Shown here: positions 35,389 to 45,095 of the stretch, piece after piece | Layout: every line of letters starts with the position of its first letter | Position numbering within the stretch: the stretch's first letter is position 1 | Assembly: GCF_000799715.1 (NCBI RefSeq) | Contig: NZ_JUHG01000005.1 | Coordinates: 1 to 64,000 of the forward strand | DNA from: Martinezella rhizogenes | Lineage (GTDB): Bacteria > Pseudomonadota > Alphaproteobacteria > Rhizobiales > Rhizobiaceae | Length of the DNA: 64,000 nucleotides | Direction: 5' to 3' | Translations under genes and position numbers: made by a program | The notes under the pieces: generated by a model | Told to the model about the DNA's origin: nothing | What the model saw: the letters and a program-made list of their open reading frames with translations, nothing else | Database searches by the model: none

Positions 35389-36693
35389 CTATTCTCGATA
35401 GGCATTTGGAAAGACGATGTCCTGGTCGACGAGGACGTTGAACCGATAGCCTGGGCGGATCTGTAGCGTCGGCTGCACGTCGAGGTTCTTGTTGATGGTT
35501 CGTTCCACGACCCGGCCGAATGTTTCCGCGAAATTCCTTCGGGCAGCATCCGAGGCGGTGTCCTGGGTCGCGAGCGTCGAACTTTCCGGAGCCGACATAT
35601 CGATGCCAGTCCCGATGATGGCGAGAAGCGCTGCAGATCCGAAGGTTCTGAGATAGTGACGATCGACCTTGTCGGCGAACCCGCTGTGGCCACCCGCGTC
35701 CGTCCCCGACATCCCGCCAATTTGCAGCGTTGAGCCGTTCGGGAAAATGATGTCGGTCCAGATGACCAGAACACGTGACTGGCCGAAGGAAACGTCAGAA
35801 TCGTAGCGACCGAACAGTTTGGTTCCCTGCGGGACGAGAAGCCGGTGACCGGTGGCGCTGTCGAACACATTTTGGCTGACCTGCGCTGTGATGCGTCCGG
35901 GAAGATCGGAGTTGATGCCGGTGATGAGGGTGGCGGGGATGACCGATCCGCGCTTCAGCTCATAGGGTGAAAGCTGGGGGACGACACTATTTGGAAGATA
36001 GCCGAGATCCTTGATATCCTGGTTGAAGAAGTCGCTCTTCTTCGTCTGTCCGTTTGGATCGACATTCTGCCCGCCGAGACCTGCCCTCAGCGCTGCGGCA
36101 TAAAGATCGGGTGCACTATTCGAAGACGTCTCCCGTGCGCTCCTATTGGCGGAAGGGTCGACGCCCGTGGTGCTCGCACTGGTAATGCTCACATCCACCG
36201 TCAGCGGTGAATCGAGCGCCGCACTTCTTGCCTGCAATCGCGCAATCCGTTGACGCTGTTGTTCGCGCAAATACTGTTCTCTTTCCTCGCGCTCGAGCCG
36301 CGCTAGCCATTCTTCCTCGGGTTCGAGCCTGCTCGCCGTGTTCTCCCTTTCCGGTCGGTCGATCGCCGGACGCTTGTCGGATCGAGCGACCTCTTCCTGA
36401 ACGACGGGAGTTGGCTGAAACGCCTGGGCTTGGGCAGGCTCGCCGATGATGCCGTCGGAGATCCCTCGTTTCAGCTGCTCGGCATAGCTGGACGCCGAAG
36501 AGTCCGATGCGGCATCGATCCCCTGATCTCCCCGAAAGTACAAACCGCGCGAGGAAAGCCCGTAGATGATCACCGCGAAGAACAGGGTCGTGAGGATAAT
36601 CACGATGATGATCGGCAGGCGATTGAGCCGCCGGATGCCCCGTTGTTGTTCGTCCGGCGAAGGTGCTCCGCCAAGTTGCAAGGATTGCACCAT
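35389..36693 (-). CDS. trbI: TrbI, VirB10-like conjugation channel protein
   Basis: This 434-residue protein has one N-terminal membrane helix (residues 27-48, IIIVIILTTLFFAVIIYGLS), a charged Glu/Arg/Gln-rich periplasmic linker (residues 110-155) and a C-terminal TrbI/VirB10 beta-barrel domain from about residue 240 (ELKRGSVIPATLITGINSDL, then VPQGTKLFGRYDSDVSFGQS). It spans inner and outer membranes and couples energy to the pore. It is the last gene of the trb operon, after trbH. Confidence 0.93.
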   Translation of the reverse strand: MVQSLQLGGAPSPDEQQRGIRRLNRLPIIIVIILTTLFFAVIIYGLSSRGLYFRGDQGIDAASDSSASSYAEQLKRGISDGIIGEPAQAQAFQPTPVVQEEVARSDKRPAIDRPERENTASRLEPEEEWLARLEREEREQYLREQQRQRIARLQARSAALDSPLTVDVSITSASTTGVDPSANRSARETSSNSAPDLYAAALRAGLGGQNVDPNGQTKKSDFFNQDIKDLGYLPNSVVPQLSPYELKRGSVIPATLITGINSDLPGRITAQVSQNVFDSATGHRLLVPQGTKLFGRYDSDVSFGQSRVLVIWTDIIFPNGSTLQIGGMSGTDAGGHSGFADKVDRHYLRTFGSAALLAIIGTGIDMSAPESSTLATQDTASDAARRNFAETFGRVVERTINKNLDVQPTLQIRPGYRFNVLVDQDIVFPNAYRE

Positions 36694-36705
36694 GTTTCCC
36701 CTCCC

Positions 36706-37137
36706 CTAGTCGCGCTGCATGACGGAGAGCGGACTGGTAGGCGCGGCGCCGGCGGCAGTCGTGCTGTAAGCCCGGGCGAGTTCCAGCTTATCGGTTGAAA
36801 GACGTGCGAGTGTTTGTCCTTCGAAGCTATCGACCACGTAGGCAAGTTGGATCGATGGCCCTTTTTCATCGATCTTTTGGTCTGTGGCGACGGCATATCC
36901 CCAGCCCTTGAGGGCCGCTGCAAGCGCTTGCGCGAAGGGCGAGACATCTGTCTTGAGAATGATTGTGCCCGTTCGCTGCCCCACATGCTCAGCAAACCGG
37001 CTGACCATGTCACCGGCGATGGCGCTGGATGCAGCCGCTGAAATCTCCGGCGGGGCGGTGCTGGTGGGCAGGGCGTCGGTGCCCGTCTGGCAACCGGCCA
37101 AAGCCCCAATTAGGGCAATGATGAGCAGGCGCATCAT
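36706..37137 (-). CDS. trbH: TrbH, conjugation lipoprotein
   Basis: This 143-residue protein has a lipoprotein signal with lipobox LAGC (Cys near residue 16) and a mature domain with the pattern [10 protein letters not shown] followed by [18 protein letters not shown], typical of TrbH. It probably stabilises the outer-membrane part of the channel with TrbG, in the role of VirB7. The ATG at 37137 shares a base with the trbG stop (TGATG). A TTG one codon upstream is less likely. Confidence 0.85.
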   Translation of the reverse strand: MMRLLIIALIGALAGCQTGTDALPTSTAPPEISAAASSAIAGDMVSRFAEHVGQRTGTIILKTDVSPFAQALAAALKGWGYAVATDQKIDEKGPSIQLAYVVDSFEGQTLARLSTDKLELARAYSTTAAGAAPTSPLSVMQRD

Positions 37138-37979
37138 CAACCTCCCCTACGAATGGCGATCTTCTCTTGTCGCCAGCCGACGCCGGAAACGAGAACGCCG
37201 CGATCAATGTTGTAATCGACCACCATCATGTTGTTCTTCATGCGGTAGTTGACGATGCGGTTCTGGCCACCCGAGACGACGAAGAGTACCGGCGCGTCTT
37301 GGCCCGAAATCGTTCGCGGAAACTGGATGTAGGTCTTCTGTCCGTCGGAGTAGACGCGCGTCGGCCGCCATGACGCCTGCCCGCTCACCGAATAGGAAAA
37401 GTTCAATCTTTCGGCTGGAACGCCCGCACCTGGGATTGTACTCGCTTCCAGACGGGCGTTGATGTCGGCAAGCTTTGCGGAGACGTCTTCCGGATACTCG
37501 AATCCGACCCGTGCCATGTATTGGCTCGGATGCGATTTCAGCTGGATATGATAGGTTCGTCGCGACGTGGTCACCACCATCGATGTGACGAGGCTGGGTT
37601 CGGACGGCTTGACGATCAGATGGATTGCTTGGCCGCCCGCGGCCCCAGAGGTCGCCGGCTCGACTTTCCAACGAACCGTGTCGCCCACAAGAACGTCACG
37701 CACCACCTCGCCGCCTTGCAGCTCGATGTCGCAGACCTGCAAGGGCGAGCAGACGACCGATGGCTGGATCTCTCCAAACAGGAAGATCACCTTTCCGTCC
37801 GTCCCCTTTGTGACGAGGCCGGTGCCGCCGCGCCATTTGCCGGAAAGGCCCGTGCCTTTGGCTTCGTTGGTGGTCATGCTTTGCGCGGTTGCGTTTCGGT
37901 TCGGGAACGCTGTGGTGACAGCCAATATGGCGCATAGGACAAGGCGAATCGGCCGGGCAAGTTTGATTGTGTTCTTCAT
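37137..37979 (-). CDS. trbG: TrbG, VirB9-like outer-membrane channel protein
   Basis: This 280-residue periplasmic protein has a signal peptide (residues 1-32, cleaved near ATA-Q) and a two-part VirB9 fold: an N-terminal domain with [20 protein letters not shown] and a C-terminal domain with [17 protein letters not shown] and [15 protein letters not shown] 37979 is preceded by GAGGGGA; the in-frame TTG at 38000 is less likely. It forms the outer-membrane ring with TrbI and TrbH. Confidence 0.92.
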   Translation of the reverse strand: MKNTIKLARPIRLVLCAILAVTTAFPNRNATAQSMTTNEAKGTGLSGKWRGGTGLVTKGTDGKVIFLFGEIQPSVVCSPLQVCDIELQGGEVVRDVLVGDTVRWKVEPATSGAAGGQAIHLIVKPSEPSLVTSMVVTTSRRTYHIQLKSHPSQYMARVGFEYPEDVSAKLADINARLEASTIPGAGVPAERLNFSYSVSGQASWRPTRVYSDGQKTYIQFPRTISGQDAPVLFVVSGGQNRIVNYRMKNNMMVVDYNIDRGVLVSGVGWRQEKIAIRRGG

Positions 37980-37996
37980 ATTGTGCTTCAGTCCCC

Positions 37997-38659
37997 TCAA
38001 AGCTGTGCCGTCCAGTCGAAGTCGCGAAGGTAGAGACCGATCGGGTTGAGGCGGATGACGCCCTCATCCTGGGGGGCGGTCAAAGTGACGGTCGCAATCC
38101 CCCGGAAACGCCGTAGGCCGGTTTCCTTGCCCTTGCGGTCGCGCTCGAACTCGGTCCAGTCGATCTGATAGGATTGGTTGGACAGAGCGACGATGTTGTT
38201 GACCTCGATCGCGATAGTTGCCTGCTTCGCCTTGTCGAATGGGGAATTGCCGCGGAACCAGGCGTTGATCTTCTCAGTCGATGGATCCGAGGTTCTAAGC
38301 AGTGCATAGGTCCGATCGATATACTGCTTCTGCACGACGGCATCCGGGCTGACGGACCGAAAGCTTGTTACAAAGCTCCCGAGCGTCGCGCGCACGACGC
38401 GCGGATCGGCATATTCAATCTGCTGGGGGAAGCCGGCACTGACCGACGTGCCGAGTTTGTCGACCTCGACGATATAGGGGACCAGTTTCACCTGCGAACT
38501 CTGGTATAGCGCGTAGGAAAAGCCGATGACGGCCATGCTGAGGCCGGCAATTCCGACGATCCGCCACGCGGCGGCCGCCTTCACATACGAACCGTAACGC
38601 TCGTTCCATTCCTGCCGTGCGGCAAGATAAGGGTTTTCAGGCGGAGGTCGTGCAGCCAT
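37997..38659 (-). CDS. trbF: TrbF, VirB8-like inner-membrane assembly factor
   Basis: This 220-residue protein begins with a cytoplasmic [20 protein letters not shown] motif, diagnostic of TrbF. It has one membrane helix (residues 30-50) and a periplasmic NTF2-like VirB8 domain ending [13 protein letters not shown]. It nucleates assembly of the mating channel. It starts 18 bases after the trbL stop. Confidence 0.93.
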   Translation of the reverse strand: MAARPPPENPYLAARQEWNERYGSYVKAAAAWRIVGIAGLSMAVIGFSYALYQSSQVKLVPYIVEVDKLGTSVSAGFPQQIEYADPRVVRATLGSFVTSFRSVSPDAVVQKQYIDRTYALLRTSDPSTEKINAWFRGNSPFDKAKQATIAIEVNNIVALSNQSYQIDWTEFERDRKGKETGLRRFRGIATVTLTAPQDEGVIRLNPIGLYLRDFDWTAQL

Positions 38660-38677
38660 TTGTCAAATCCTTCGATG

Positions 38678-39862
38678 TCATTTGTTCTCGTCACGGAGCG
38701 GTCCCGGTGCCTTTGGGCTGCCACCACCGGCCGCCTGATCGAGCTTTGCGTTTGCAAGACCCATGATCGAGCCTGCATAGGCGCCCGGCGAGCCGATCGC
38801 CTTATCCTTGGCGGCCGATCCTGCCGCCCTTCCAACTGCACCGGCGCCCGACGCCATTCCCTTCAACGCTGCTCCGGCCGCCGAAGAACCCGCCGCCCGT
38901 GCAGCATTTGCCGCAGCCATGCCGGCAGCGGCGCCACCGGCGGCAAGGAACCCGGCACCCGCCGCAAAGGATGCCGCCTGCCCACCATGGCGAATGGCTT
39001 CCATCCCGCCGCTGACCGAAGCACCCTGGACGACGCCCTGAATGATGTTGGGCACGTACATGGCGACGATGAAGACGACCACCGAGATCCCGGCGATCGC
39101 AAGCGAGGTGATGAACTGTTCCGATTCCGCGGTGGGTGCCGATGCCAGGCCCAGGAGGACGTCCGAACCGATCCGGGCGATCATCACCAGAGCCATTAGT
39201 TTCATGCCGACCGAGAAGGCATAGACCAGATATCGAACGGCAAAATCCTTGGTGAAGGATGAGCCGCCAAGTCCGAGCATGATCATGCCGGCCAGAAGCC
39301 CGACATACATCTCGACCATGACGGCAACGAAAATTGCCGCGACCAGAGAAAACGCGATGACAACCACCACCATCGCGAAGACCGCCGCAATCGCGAGCGC
39401 ATTGTCCTCGAATAACCCGAACTGCGCCTGCGTCGACATCTTGGCGGCAACCTGGATGCCTGCGTCAAAGACTGCGGCGGGTGACGCCGTTCCGCCGCCG
39501 GCGCCAATCTGGAAGAGACTGTCGACCACGGCCTTTGCAAAGGCCGGGCCGCGATCGAGGATCAGGGCGAACAGGCCGACAAACATGATCCGGCGCACCA
39601 ATTCGGCAAACCAGCTGTCGAGCGATGCCGCCTGAAGTGCAAGCCACACTGCGGCAATACCGATCTCGATGCCCGCAAGGATCCAGAACAGCGACCGCGC
39701 CGCGGTCATCACGGTAGACTCCCAGCCTCGCGCGGCGGTGACGACCTGGTTTTCCAGCTCGCTCAGGATCTGGCCTTCCTGGGCAAGTGCTGGCGACGAG
39801 ACAAAGATCATGAGTGCCGCCAGCAACGATGCGCGCCAGCATTGGCTGAGTTTGATCACCAT
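38678..39862 (-). CDS. trbL: TrbL, VirB6-like polytopic channel protein
   Basis: This 394-residue protein has a signal-like N-terminus (residues 1-27), about six membrane segments (for example FWILAGIEIGIAAVWLALQA and AVFAMVVVVIAFSLVAAIFV), and an Ala/Gly-rich C-terminal tail with SVSGGMEAIRHGGQAASFAA, typical of TrbL. It forms part of the inner-membrane DNA path. ATG 39862 overlaps the trbK stop. Confidence 0.92.
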   Translation of the reverse strand: MVIKLSQCWRASLLAALMIFVSSPALAQEGQILSELENQVVTAARGWESTVMTAARSLFWILAGIEIGIAAVWLALQAASLDSWFAELVRRIMFVGLFALILDRGPAFAKAVVDSLFQIGAGGGTASPAAVFDAGIQVAAKMSTQAQFGLFEDNALAIAAVFAMVVVVIAFSLVAAIFVAVMVEMYVGLLAGMIMLGLGGSSFTKDFAVRYLVYAFSVGMKLMALVMIARIGSDVLLGLASAPTAESEQFITSLAIAGISVVVFIVAMYVPNIIQGVVQGASVSGGMEAIRHGGQAASFAAGAGFLAAGGAAAGMAAANAARAAGSSAAGAALKGMASGAGAVGRAAGSAAKDKAIGSPGAYAGSIMGLANAKLDQAAGGGSPKAPGPLRDENK

Positions 39863-40050
39863 CGCGGCCGCATCTCCTGTCCCACAAGGGGTTTCTCTGG
39901 TGGTGCCTTAAAGAACCTCTCGTAATGGCGGCGCTGCTCATCCCTCGAGACGACACTGGTCCCGCTGGTCGGTGCGACAAACCAACAGGTTGCTGCCGCG
40001 GTGATGCCGATTGTACCGACAACCAAAACCGTGATCGTCAAACGGCTCAC
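39856..40050 (-). CDS. trbK: TrbK, entry-exclusion lipoprotein
   Basis: This 64-residue protein has one N-terminal membrane segment ending in a possible lipobox (AAATC, Cys near residue 21) and a short polar tail (RDEQRRHYERFFKAPPEKPL). Size, position between trbJ and trbL and the tail match TrbK, which blocks redundant transfer into cells that already hold the plasmid. GTG 40050 overlaps the trbJ stop by GTGA; a TTG one codon upstream is the alternative. Confidence 0.82.
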   Translation of the reverse strand: MSRLTITVLVVGTIGITAAATCWFVAPTSGTSVVSRDEQRRHYERFFKAPPEKPLVGQEMRPRW

Positions 40051-40847
40051 CAACGCGGTTCCATCTTCTGGCCTTCGGGAATGGATTTGACGTCAGCCGC
40101 AAAAAACTTCTCGCGGCGCGCCTGCGCCAGATCCTTGTCCGTCTGTTCCGACTGGTACCAGGTTCCCATCATCGTCATCTGCTGCGAGACGAGGCCACGA
40201 AGCTTCTGCATTTGCGCGACCTGTTGCGCCGCAATCTGGTGACCGACCTGCAGGGCTTTCATTTGGCCGTCGGCCGTCTCCGACATTGAGCGAAGGGAGC
40301 CCATCGTCTGCTCCTCGCTCGTAAACTGATCGGTGGTGAGATTGGCCGCCTTCAGTGTCCCGGCGATCGTGTCGCGATTGGTGTCCGACCATGTCTGATA
40401 GCTTGAAGAGAAGCTCTCGCCGTTCGGAAGGTTCGACTTGAGATCGGCAAAGCTTTTGAAGCGTTGTTTCAGCACGTCATCGACATTGCCCATCGAGAAA
40501 GCGATCCCCTGTCCTTGCGAGACTACGCTTTGAAGTTTCTTCAGATCACCTTCCACCTGCCCCCAGATCTGGTTGGGAAGCCGCGCAGTGTTCTGCAGCA
40601 TGTTGCTATATATGTTCAGCTGGTTCTGGATCTGTTCGGCAAGCTGGCTGATTTGCTTGACCTGGTTCCCCACTTGAGTGCCTGAGCTCTCCAGGAGCTT
40701 GATCAGCTCGGCGTTGTTGGCAAGCTGTGTGAATTCAGTCGCCTCACCGGTGACACCGCCTGCGATCGAGATATCGGGCAGCGTGATCGCCGTCGCGAAC
40801 ATTGCCGCTGCGAACAGCTTAGTCTTGGCTGAGAAGCGATGCGGCAT
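40047..40847 (-). CDS. trbJ: TrbJ, VirB5-like pilus-tip protein
   Basis: This 266-residue protein has a signal peptide (residues 1-28) and a long helical mature part with TEFTQLANNAELIKLLESSG and QVKQISQLAEQIQNQLNIYS, the TrbJ pattern. It is exported and probably caps or adheres at the pilus. ATG 40847 follows GAGG at eight bases and overlaps the trbE 3' end by 29 bases. Confidence 0.92.
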   Translation of the reverse strand: MPHRFSAKTKLFAAAMFATAITLPDISIAGGVTGEATEFTQLANNAELIKLLESSGTQVGNQVKQISQLAEQIQNQLNIYSNMLQNTARLPNQIWGQVEGDLKKLQSVVSQGQGIAFSMGNVDDVLKQRFKSFADLKSNLPNGESFSSSYQTWSDTNRDTIAGTLKAANLTTDQFTSEEQTMGSLRSMSETADGQMKALQVGHQIAAQQVAQMQKLRGLVSQQMTMMGTWYQSEQTDKDLAQARREKFFAADVKSIPEGQKMEPRW

Positions 40848-43272
40848 CGTGGAATCCTCTTGTCTGGAGCCAATGGATGGGCCATTCGGGACCATGTTCC
40901 GATTGAAGTGAGCGGATGCGCTTCAGATCCTCCTTGCCGGACGCTCCGACGAAAGAGAGGGTCAGGGGCCCAAGAGCCATGTCGAACAGGCGCCGGCCTT
41001 CAGGCGAGACGACGTAATAGTCCCGCTTGGGAATAGCGGTTGCGACGATCTCGATCTGGCGTTCGTTGAATCCGATCCGCTCGTAGAATTCTCGTGTGCC
41101 CGGTTCGCGTGCTGCGCCGTTCGCCAAGCAGATTTTCGTGGGGCAACTTTCCTTGAGCACGTCGATGATACCGGAGCGCTCGGCGTCGGATATCGACTGC
41201 GTCGCCAACACCACCGCACAATTGAGTTTGCGAAGCACTTTCAACCATTCCCGGATCTTGTCGCGAAATTTCGGATGCCCAAGCGGAACCCATGCTTCTT
41301 CGAGAATGATCAGGCTCGGCGCTCCGCTCAGCCGCTTTTCGATGCGCCGGAAGAGGTAGGTGAGGACCGGCACGAGATTGCGATCACCCATGTTCATCAG
41401 TTGCTCGATTTCGAAGGTCTGAAACGAGCCGAGTGCCAGCCCGTCCGTCTCAGCATCAAGCAACTGCCCCATTGGTCCGTCGACGGTATAGTGGTGGAGC
41501 GCGTCCTTGATTTCGCGAAGTTGCACGCCGCTAACGAAATCGGAAAGCGACCGGCCGCGGGCGCTTGCCATCAGGCCGATCTGGCGGGAAATCGCATTGC
41601 GATGGTCCGGCGTGATGGTGACGCCCTGCAGTGCGACAAGCGTCTCGATCCAGTCTGACGCCCAGGCGCGATCGCCATCCGTCGAAAGATCCGCCAGCGG
41701 GCAGAAGGAAAGCCGTGCCCCCTCCCCTTCTTCTCCTCCGACATTATAGTGATCGCCGCCGGCGCCAAGCGTCAGCGGCAGCATCGACAGCCCCTTGTCG
41801 AATGCGAAGATCTGAGCGCCTTCATACCGTCTGAACTGGGCGGCGATCAACGCGATCAGGGTCGATTTGCCGGATCCCGTCGGACCGAACACCAGCGTGT
41901 GCCCGACGTCGTCGACATGCAGGTTCAACCGGAAAGGGGTCGATCCGGATGCCACTTGCATCAGCGGCGGCGACGCCGGCGGATAGAAGGGACACGGTGC
42001 ATTGGGGCTCCCCGACCAGACGGAGTTCAGCGGAACCAGATCCGAAAGGTTGCGGGTGTTGATCAGCGGCTCACGGATATTGCAGTACCAGTTGCCAGGA
42101 AGACTGCCGAGATAGGCGTCCGTCGCATTGAGGGTCTCGATGCGTGCGCCGAACCCTTCTGCCTGGATCAGCCTTCGGATCGCCTCGGCTTTCTCCTTCA
42201 GCCGCTCACTGTCTTCATCGAACAGCACCACGACCGGCGTATAGTAGCCATAGGCGACCAGTTGCGACGACGCCTCAGCGATAGCGTCCTCGGTCTCAGC
42301 GACCATGGCCATCGCATCTTGATCGACGGAGCGGCTCTGGGTCTGGAACAACTGATCGAAGAATGGCCGCACCTTCTGCTGCCATTTCTTGCGTGTGCGC
42401 TCAAGGCGTGCCTTTGCCTCCTCCGCGTCGAGAAAGATGAACCGGGACGACCAGCGATAGCTCATAGGCAACAGATCAAGGCCGTTCAAAATGCCGGGCC
42501 AGCTTTCCGCCGGCAGCCCATCGATGGCGACCACGCCGAGGAACTTGTTTTCGACCATCGGGGTTGTGCCGTGCTGCAGCTCGGCCGTGGCCACCCAGTC
42601 CAGATACATCGGGATATCCGGCAGCCGGACCGGATGGTTGTCGCCGGTCGCGCAGAAACGGATGAATTGCATCAGCTCGTCATACCGAGCGACCCTCGTG
42701 CCGCCGCGCTCCGGCACCTCGCGTGTCACCATCCGGCGGATGGAGATGGTATTGCCGAGATATTGCTCGACCTCCCGGATCGCATTGCGGAAGATGAACA
42801 GCACGGTATCGGCATAGGATTGCGTCCGGCTCTTCTCGTCCGAGTAAATGTACTTGCTGAGGCTGGAGCGGCGTTGCTCGAGCGGCCGGTAGGTCAGAAT
42901 GATCGCATGGCGACTTTCAAAATGCCCCTGTTCCCGCTCGAAATGCACACGACGCTCAAGATCAATGGCGCGCGTGACCCTATCGGGGAAGTGCGATGCA
43001 CTGGCCATCGTATAGTCGACGGTCGCAACTCGCACGGCTTCGACCTGGATCATCCAGCCCGATCCAAGACGTGAGAGGATCGCATTGATCTGGCGAGAGA
43101 CTTCGTTGCGCTCGACGTCGGTCGAACTTTCGGAGTCGGGACCAGCGAAGTACCAGCCGGCCATCAACGATCCGTCCTTGAGGAGGATGACGCCATTGTC
43201 GACGAGGCCGGCATAGGGCACTAGATCCGCAAATGATGGTCCAGACTGCCTGAATTTGCTGAGTGCTGCCAT
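40819..43272 (-). CDS. trbE: TrbE, VirB4-like ATPase
   Basis: This 817-residue ATPase has a CagE/VirB4 N-terminal domain and a C-terminal ATPase core with Walker A FGPTGSGKSTLIALIA (about residue 460) and Walker B PSLIILEEAWVPLG. It powers pilus assembly and substrate transfer. It is the longest gene of the operon and begins 10 bases after trbD. A 441-codon plus-strand ORF across it is a shadow. Confidence 0.95.
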   Translation of the reverse strand: MAALSKFRQSGPSFADLVPYAGLVDNGVILLKDGSLMAGWYFAGPDSESSTDVERNEVSRQINAILSRLGSGWMIQVEAVRVATVDYTMASASHFPDRVTRAIDLERRVHFEREQGHFESRHAIILTYRPLEQRRSSLSKYIYSDEKSRTQSYADTVLFIFRNAIREVEQYLGNTISIRRMVTREVPERGGTRVARYDELMQFIRFCATGDNHPVRLPDIPMYLDWVATAELQHGTTPMVENKFLGVVAIDGLPAESWPGILNGLDLLPMSYRWSSRFIFLDAEEAKARLERTRKKWQQKVRPFFDQLFQTQSRSVDQDAMAMVAETEDAIAEASSQLVAYGYYTPVVVLFDEDSERLKEKAEAIRRLIQAEGFGARIETLNATDAYLGSLPGNWYCNIREPLINTRNLSDLVPLNSVWSGSPNAPCPFYPPASPPLMQVASGSTPFRLNLHVDDVGHTLVFGPTGSGKSTLIALIAAQFRRYEGAQIFAFDKGLSMLPLTLGAGGDHYNVGGEEGEGARLSFCPLADLSTDGDRAWASDWIETLVALQGVTITPDHRNAISRQIGLMASARGRSLSDFVSGVQLREIKDALHHYTVDGPMGQLLDAETDGLALGSFQTFEIEQLMNMGDRNLVPVLTYLFRRIEKRLSGAPSLIILEEAWVPLGHPKFRDKIREWLKVLRKLNCAVVLATQSISDAERSGIIDVLKESCPTKICLANGAAREPGTREFYERIGFNERQIEIVATAIPKRDYYVVSPEGRRLFDMALGPLTLSFVGASGKEDLKRIRSLQSEHGPEWPIHWLQTRGFHDAASLLSQD

Positions 43273-43282
43273 CCGAACCTCC

Positions 43283-43585
43283 TCAGTATCTGCGCCATGG
43301 GGTGGAGGTTGCGCGGTAAGTGGGCCTGTAGGAGATGTGGCGGATATAGACGCGCCGCATCATCGGATCGGCCTTTGCAATCGTCCGCAAAGCTCCGACG
43401 ACAACGATCCATACTGCGATCCCGAACAGCGCCGAATAGACGGTGAGCACCACGAAGACGAGGATGATCGCCGCAAGGCCGGTGATCAGCACCAGCTCGC
43501 GATCGGCCCCCATCAGGAGATTGGGCCGTGACAGAGCTCGGTGTATGCGATTGCGCTGCAGGTTGGAGACAGGATGATCAGCCAA
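43283..43585 (-). CDS. trbD: TrbD, VirB3-like membrane protein
   Basis: This 100-residue protein reads [20 protein letters not shown], then [20 protein letters not shown], the TrbD signature with two membrane segments. The start is TTG 43585 with GGAGG six bases upstream; it overlaps the trbC stop. The longer ORF upstream is trbC in another frame. It recruits TrbE to the membrane. Confidence 0.9.
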   Translation of the reverse strand: MADHPVSNLQRNRIHRALSRPNLLMGADRELVLITGLAAIILVFVVLTVYSALFGIAVWIVVVGALRTIAKADPMMRRVYIRHISYRPTYRATSTPWRRY

Positions 43586-43958
43586 TTGTCGCCTCCCCTC
43601 CCCCACTGGGCGGAGATTCTGTCGAGCCTTCCGCGATGGATCCGATAGAGGCCCCGGTCGCGCCAAATAGCCCGACGATTTGCGTGGCACCCAGCAGGAT
43701 GCCGGCGACCAGAACGACATACATGAGACGCCGCGCGAAATCGTTGAGTTCGCCGCCGAAGATCAGCATGCCGCCGGCAATTGCGACTGCTGCCAACGCG
43801 ATGAAGCCGGCTACCGGTCCGGTGATGGATTCTTGGATTTGCTGGAGCGGTGCCTCCCAGGGAAGACCGCCGCCGGAACTGGCGAGCGTTGGCGAGGCTG
43901 ATACGCAGACCGACAGGATGGATAGGAAGACGATCGTTCGACGGTGCTCATGCGGCAT
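43578..43958 (-). CDS. trbC: TrbC, VirB2-like pilin
   Basis: This 126-residue prepilin has a signal peptide (residues 5-28, cut after LAS) and two hydrophobic segments ([20 protein letters not shown] and [20 protein letters not shown]) around the short ELNDFARR turn typical of TrbC. ATG 43958 follows GAGGGG and overlaps the trbB end by 11 bases. It polymerises into the conjugative pilus, probably after cyclisation as in RP4. Confidence 0.92.
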   Translation of the reverse strand: MPHEHRRTIVFLSILSVCVSASPTLASSGGGLPWEAPLQQIQESITGPVAGFIALAAVAIAGGMLIFGGELNDFARRLMYVVLVAGILLGATQIVGLFGATGASIGSIAEGSTESPPSGGGEATIG

Positions 43959-44916
43959 CTCGTTGCCCCTCCCCCGCATAGGATTCGGTCAAGTAGCGAC
44001 CTGCGCTGAAGTTCTCGACATGCACGATACCGGTCACCCGCCGCCCCTTCCCTGTTCGTTCGACTGAGACGATGAGATCGACAGCGTCGCCGATGACAGT
44101 CTGCATCGGCTGCTGGCTGACTTCCGCGGTGAGCTGCTCGAGGCGTTGCAGGGCTGACGTTGCAGAATTGGAATGGATGGTCGTCACCCCACCCGGATGG
44201 CCGGTGTTCCAAGCTTTCAGAAGTGTCAAAGCCGCACCGTCACGCACCTCGCCGACGATGATGCGATCCGGCCGCAGACGCATCGTGCTCTTCAGGAGCC
44301 TCGCCATATCGACGCTGTCGCTGGTGTGCAGCGCCACCGCGTTTTCCGCTACACACTGGATCTCGGCCGTGTCTTCGAGGATAACCAGTCGATCGTCCGG
44401 AGCCGTTTCCACGATCTCGGCAATCACGGCGTTCGCAAGCGTGGTCTTTCCCGAGCCGGTACCGCCCGACACCACGATGTTGAGCCGCGATTTGATTGCA
44501 TTGCGGATGACCGAGGCTTGGTAAGATGTCATCATCTTGCCCGTGACGTAATCATCGAGCGGTATCAGCCGCGAGGCGCGACGTCGTATCGAAAAGGATG
44601 GGGCGGAGACGACCGGAGGAAGAAGGCCCTCGAAGCGATGCCCACCAATCGGGATCTCGCCGGAGACGATCGGCCTGGTGTCGTCTGCCTCCGAGTTGAG
44701 AACATGTGCCACGCTTCCGATGACGATTTCGGCGGCGCCTTTGCTCATCTCGCCTGCCGGCGCGATCCCGTGCCCAAGCCGCTCGATGAAGAGCCGGCCG
44801 TCGGGATTGAGCATGATCTCGACGACTGTGGGATCGTCGAGTGCAATACATAGCCGGTCCCCGAGCGCGTCCTGAAGCTTTCGGATAAGGCGTGGAAGGG
44901 AGCGCAACTGGTTCAT
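43948..44916 (-). CDS. trbB: TrbB, VirB11-like secretion ATPase
   Basis: This 322-residue cytoplasmic hexameric ATPase has Walker [18 protein letters not shown] (near residue 155), the Asp box [12 protein letters not shown], Walker [16 protein letters not shown] and the His box [10 protein letters not shown]. It drives pilus biogenesis and substrate engagement. It is coupled by ATGA to a 60-residue ORF upstream (44913-45095), in the position where traI lies in Ti plasmids. Confidence 0.95.
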   Translation of the reverse strand: MNQLRSLPRLIRKLQDALGDRLCIALDDPTVVEIMLNPDGRLFIERLGHGIAPAGEMSKGAAEIVIGSVAHVLNSEADDTRPIVSGEIPIGGHRFEGLLPPVVSAPSFSIRRRASRLIPLDDYVTGKMMTSYQASVIRNAIKSRLNIVVSGGTGSGKTTLANAVIAEIVETAPDDRLVILEDTAEIQCVAENAVALHTSDSVDMARLLKSTMRLRPDRIIVGEVRDGAALTLLKAWNTGHPGGVTTIHSNSATSALQRLEQLTAEVSQQPMQTVIGDAVDLIVSVERTGKGRRVTGIVHVENFSAGRYLTESYAGEGQRDAA

Positions 44917-45095
44917 GCTGGCCCCTGGGCGACGTGTTGCTTGGCGAAGTTGAAATAGCCAGTCGAAAGAGCGTCATCCTTAACGCTGCCCCGGGGCTGC
45001 CTCTCCCCAGAGTGCTGAAGACGCTCAGCGCGCAGGGCGTCGGCGAGACGCATCCGCCTGGCGCAAACCGAATTGTTGAGTATCGTGAAGTGCAC
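44913..45095 (-). CDS. Small ORF translationally coupled to trbB
   Basis: This 60-codon ORF starts with GTG 45095, has GGAGG six bases upstream, and its stop overlaps the trbB start by ATGA. The product (MHFTILNNSVCARRMRLADA followed by a basic, polar tail) has no recognised domain and is not TraI, which would be about 210 residues. The strong start signal suggests it is translated, perhaps mainly as a leader that primes trbB translation. Confidence 0.55.
   Translation of the reverse strand: MHFTILNNSVCARRMRLADALRAERLQHSGERQPRGSVKDDALSTGYFNFAKQHVAQGPA

Noticed and set aside
41749..43074. A 441-codon plus-strand ORF
   Set aside because: It lies opposite trbE, which has full VirB4 motifs; the ORF has no recognisable domain.
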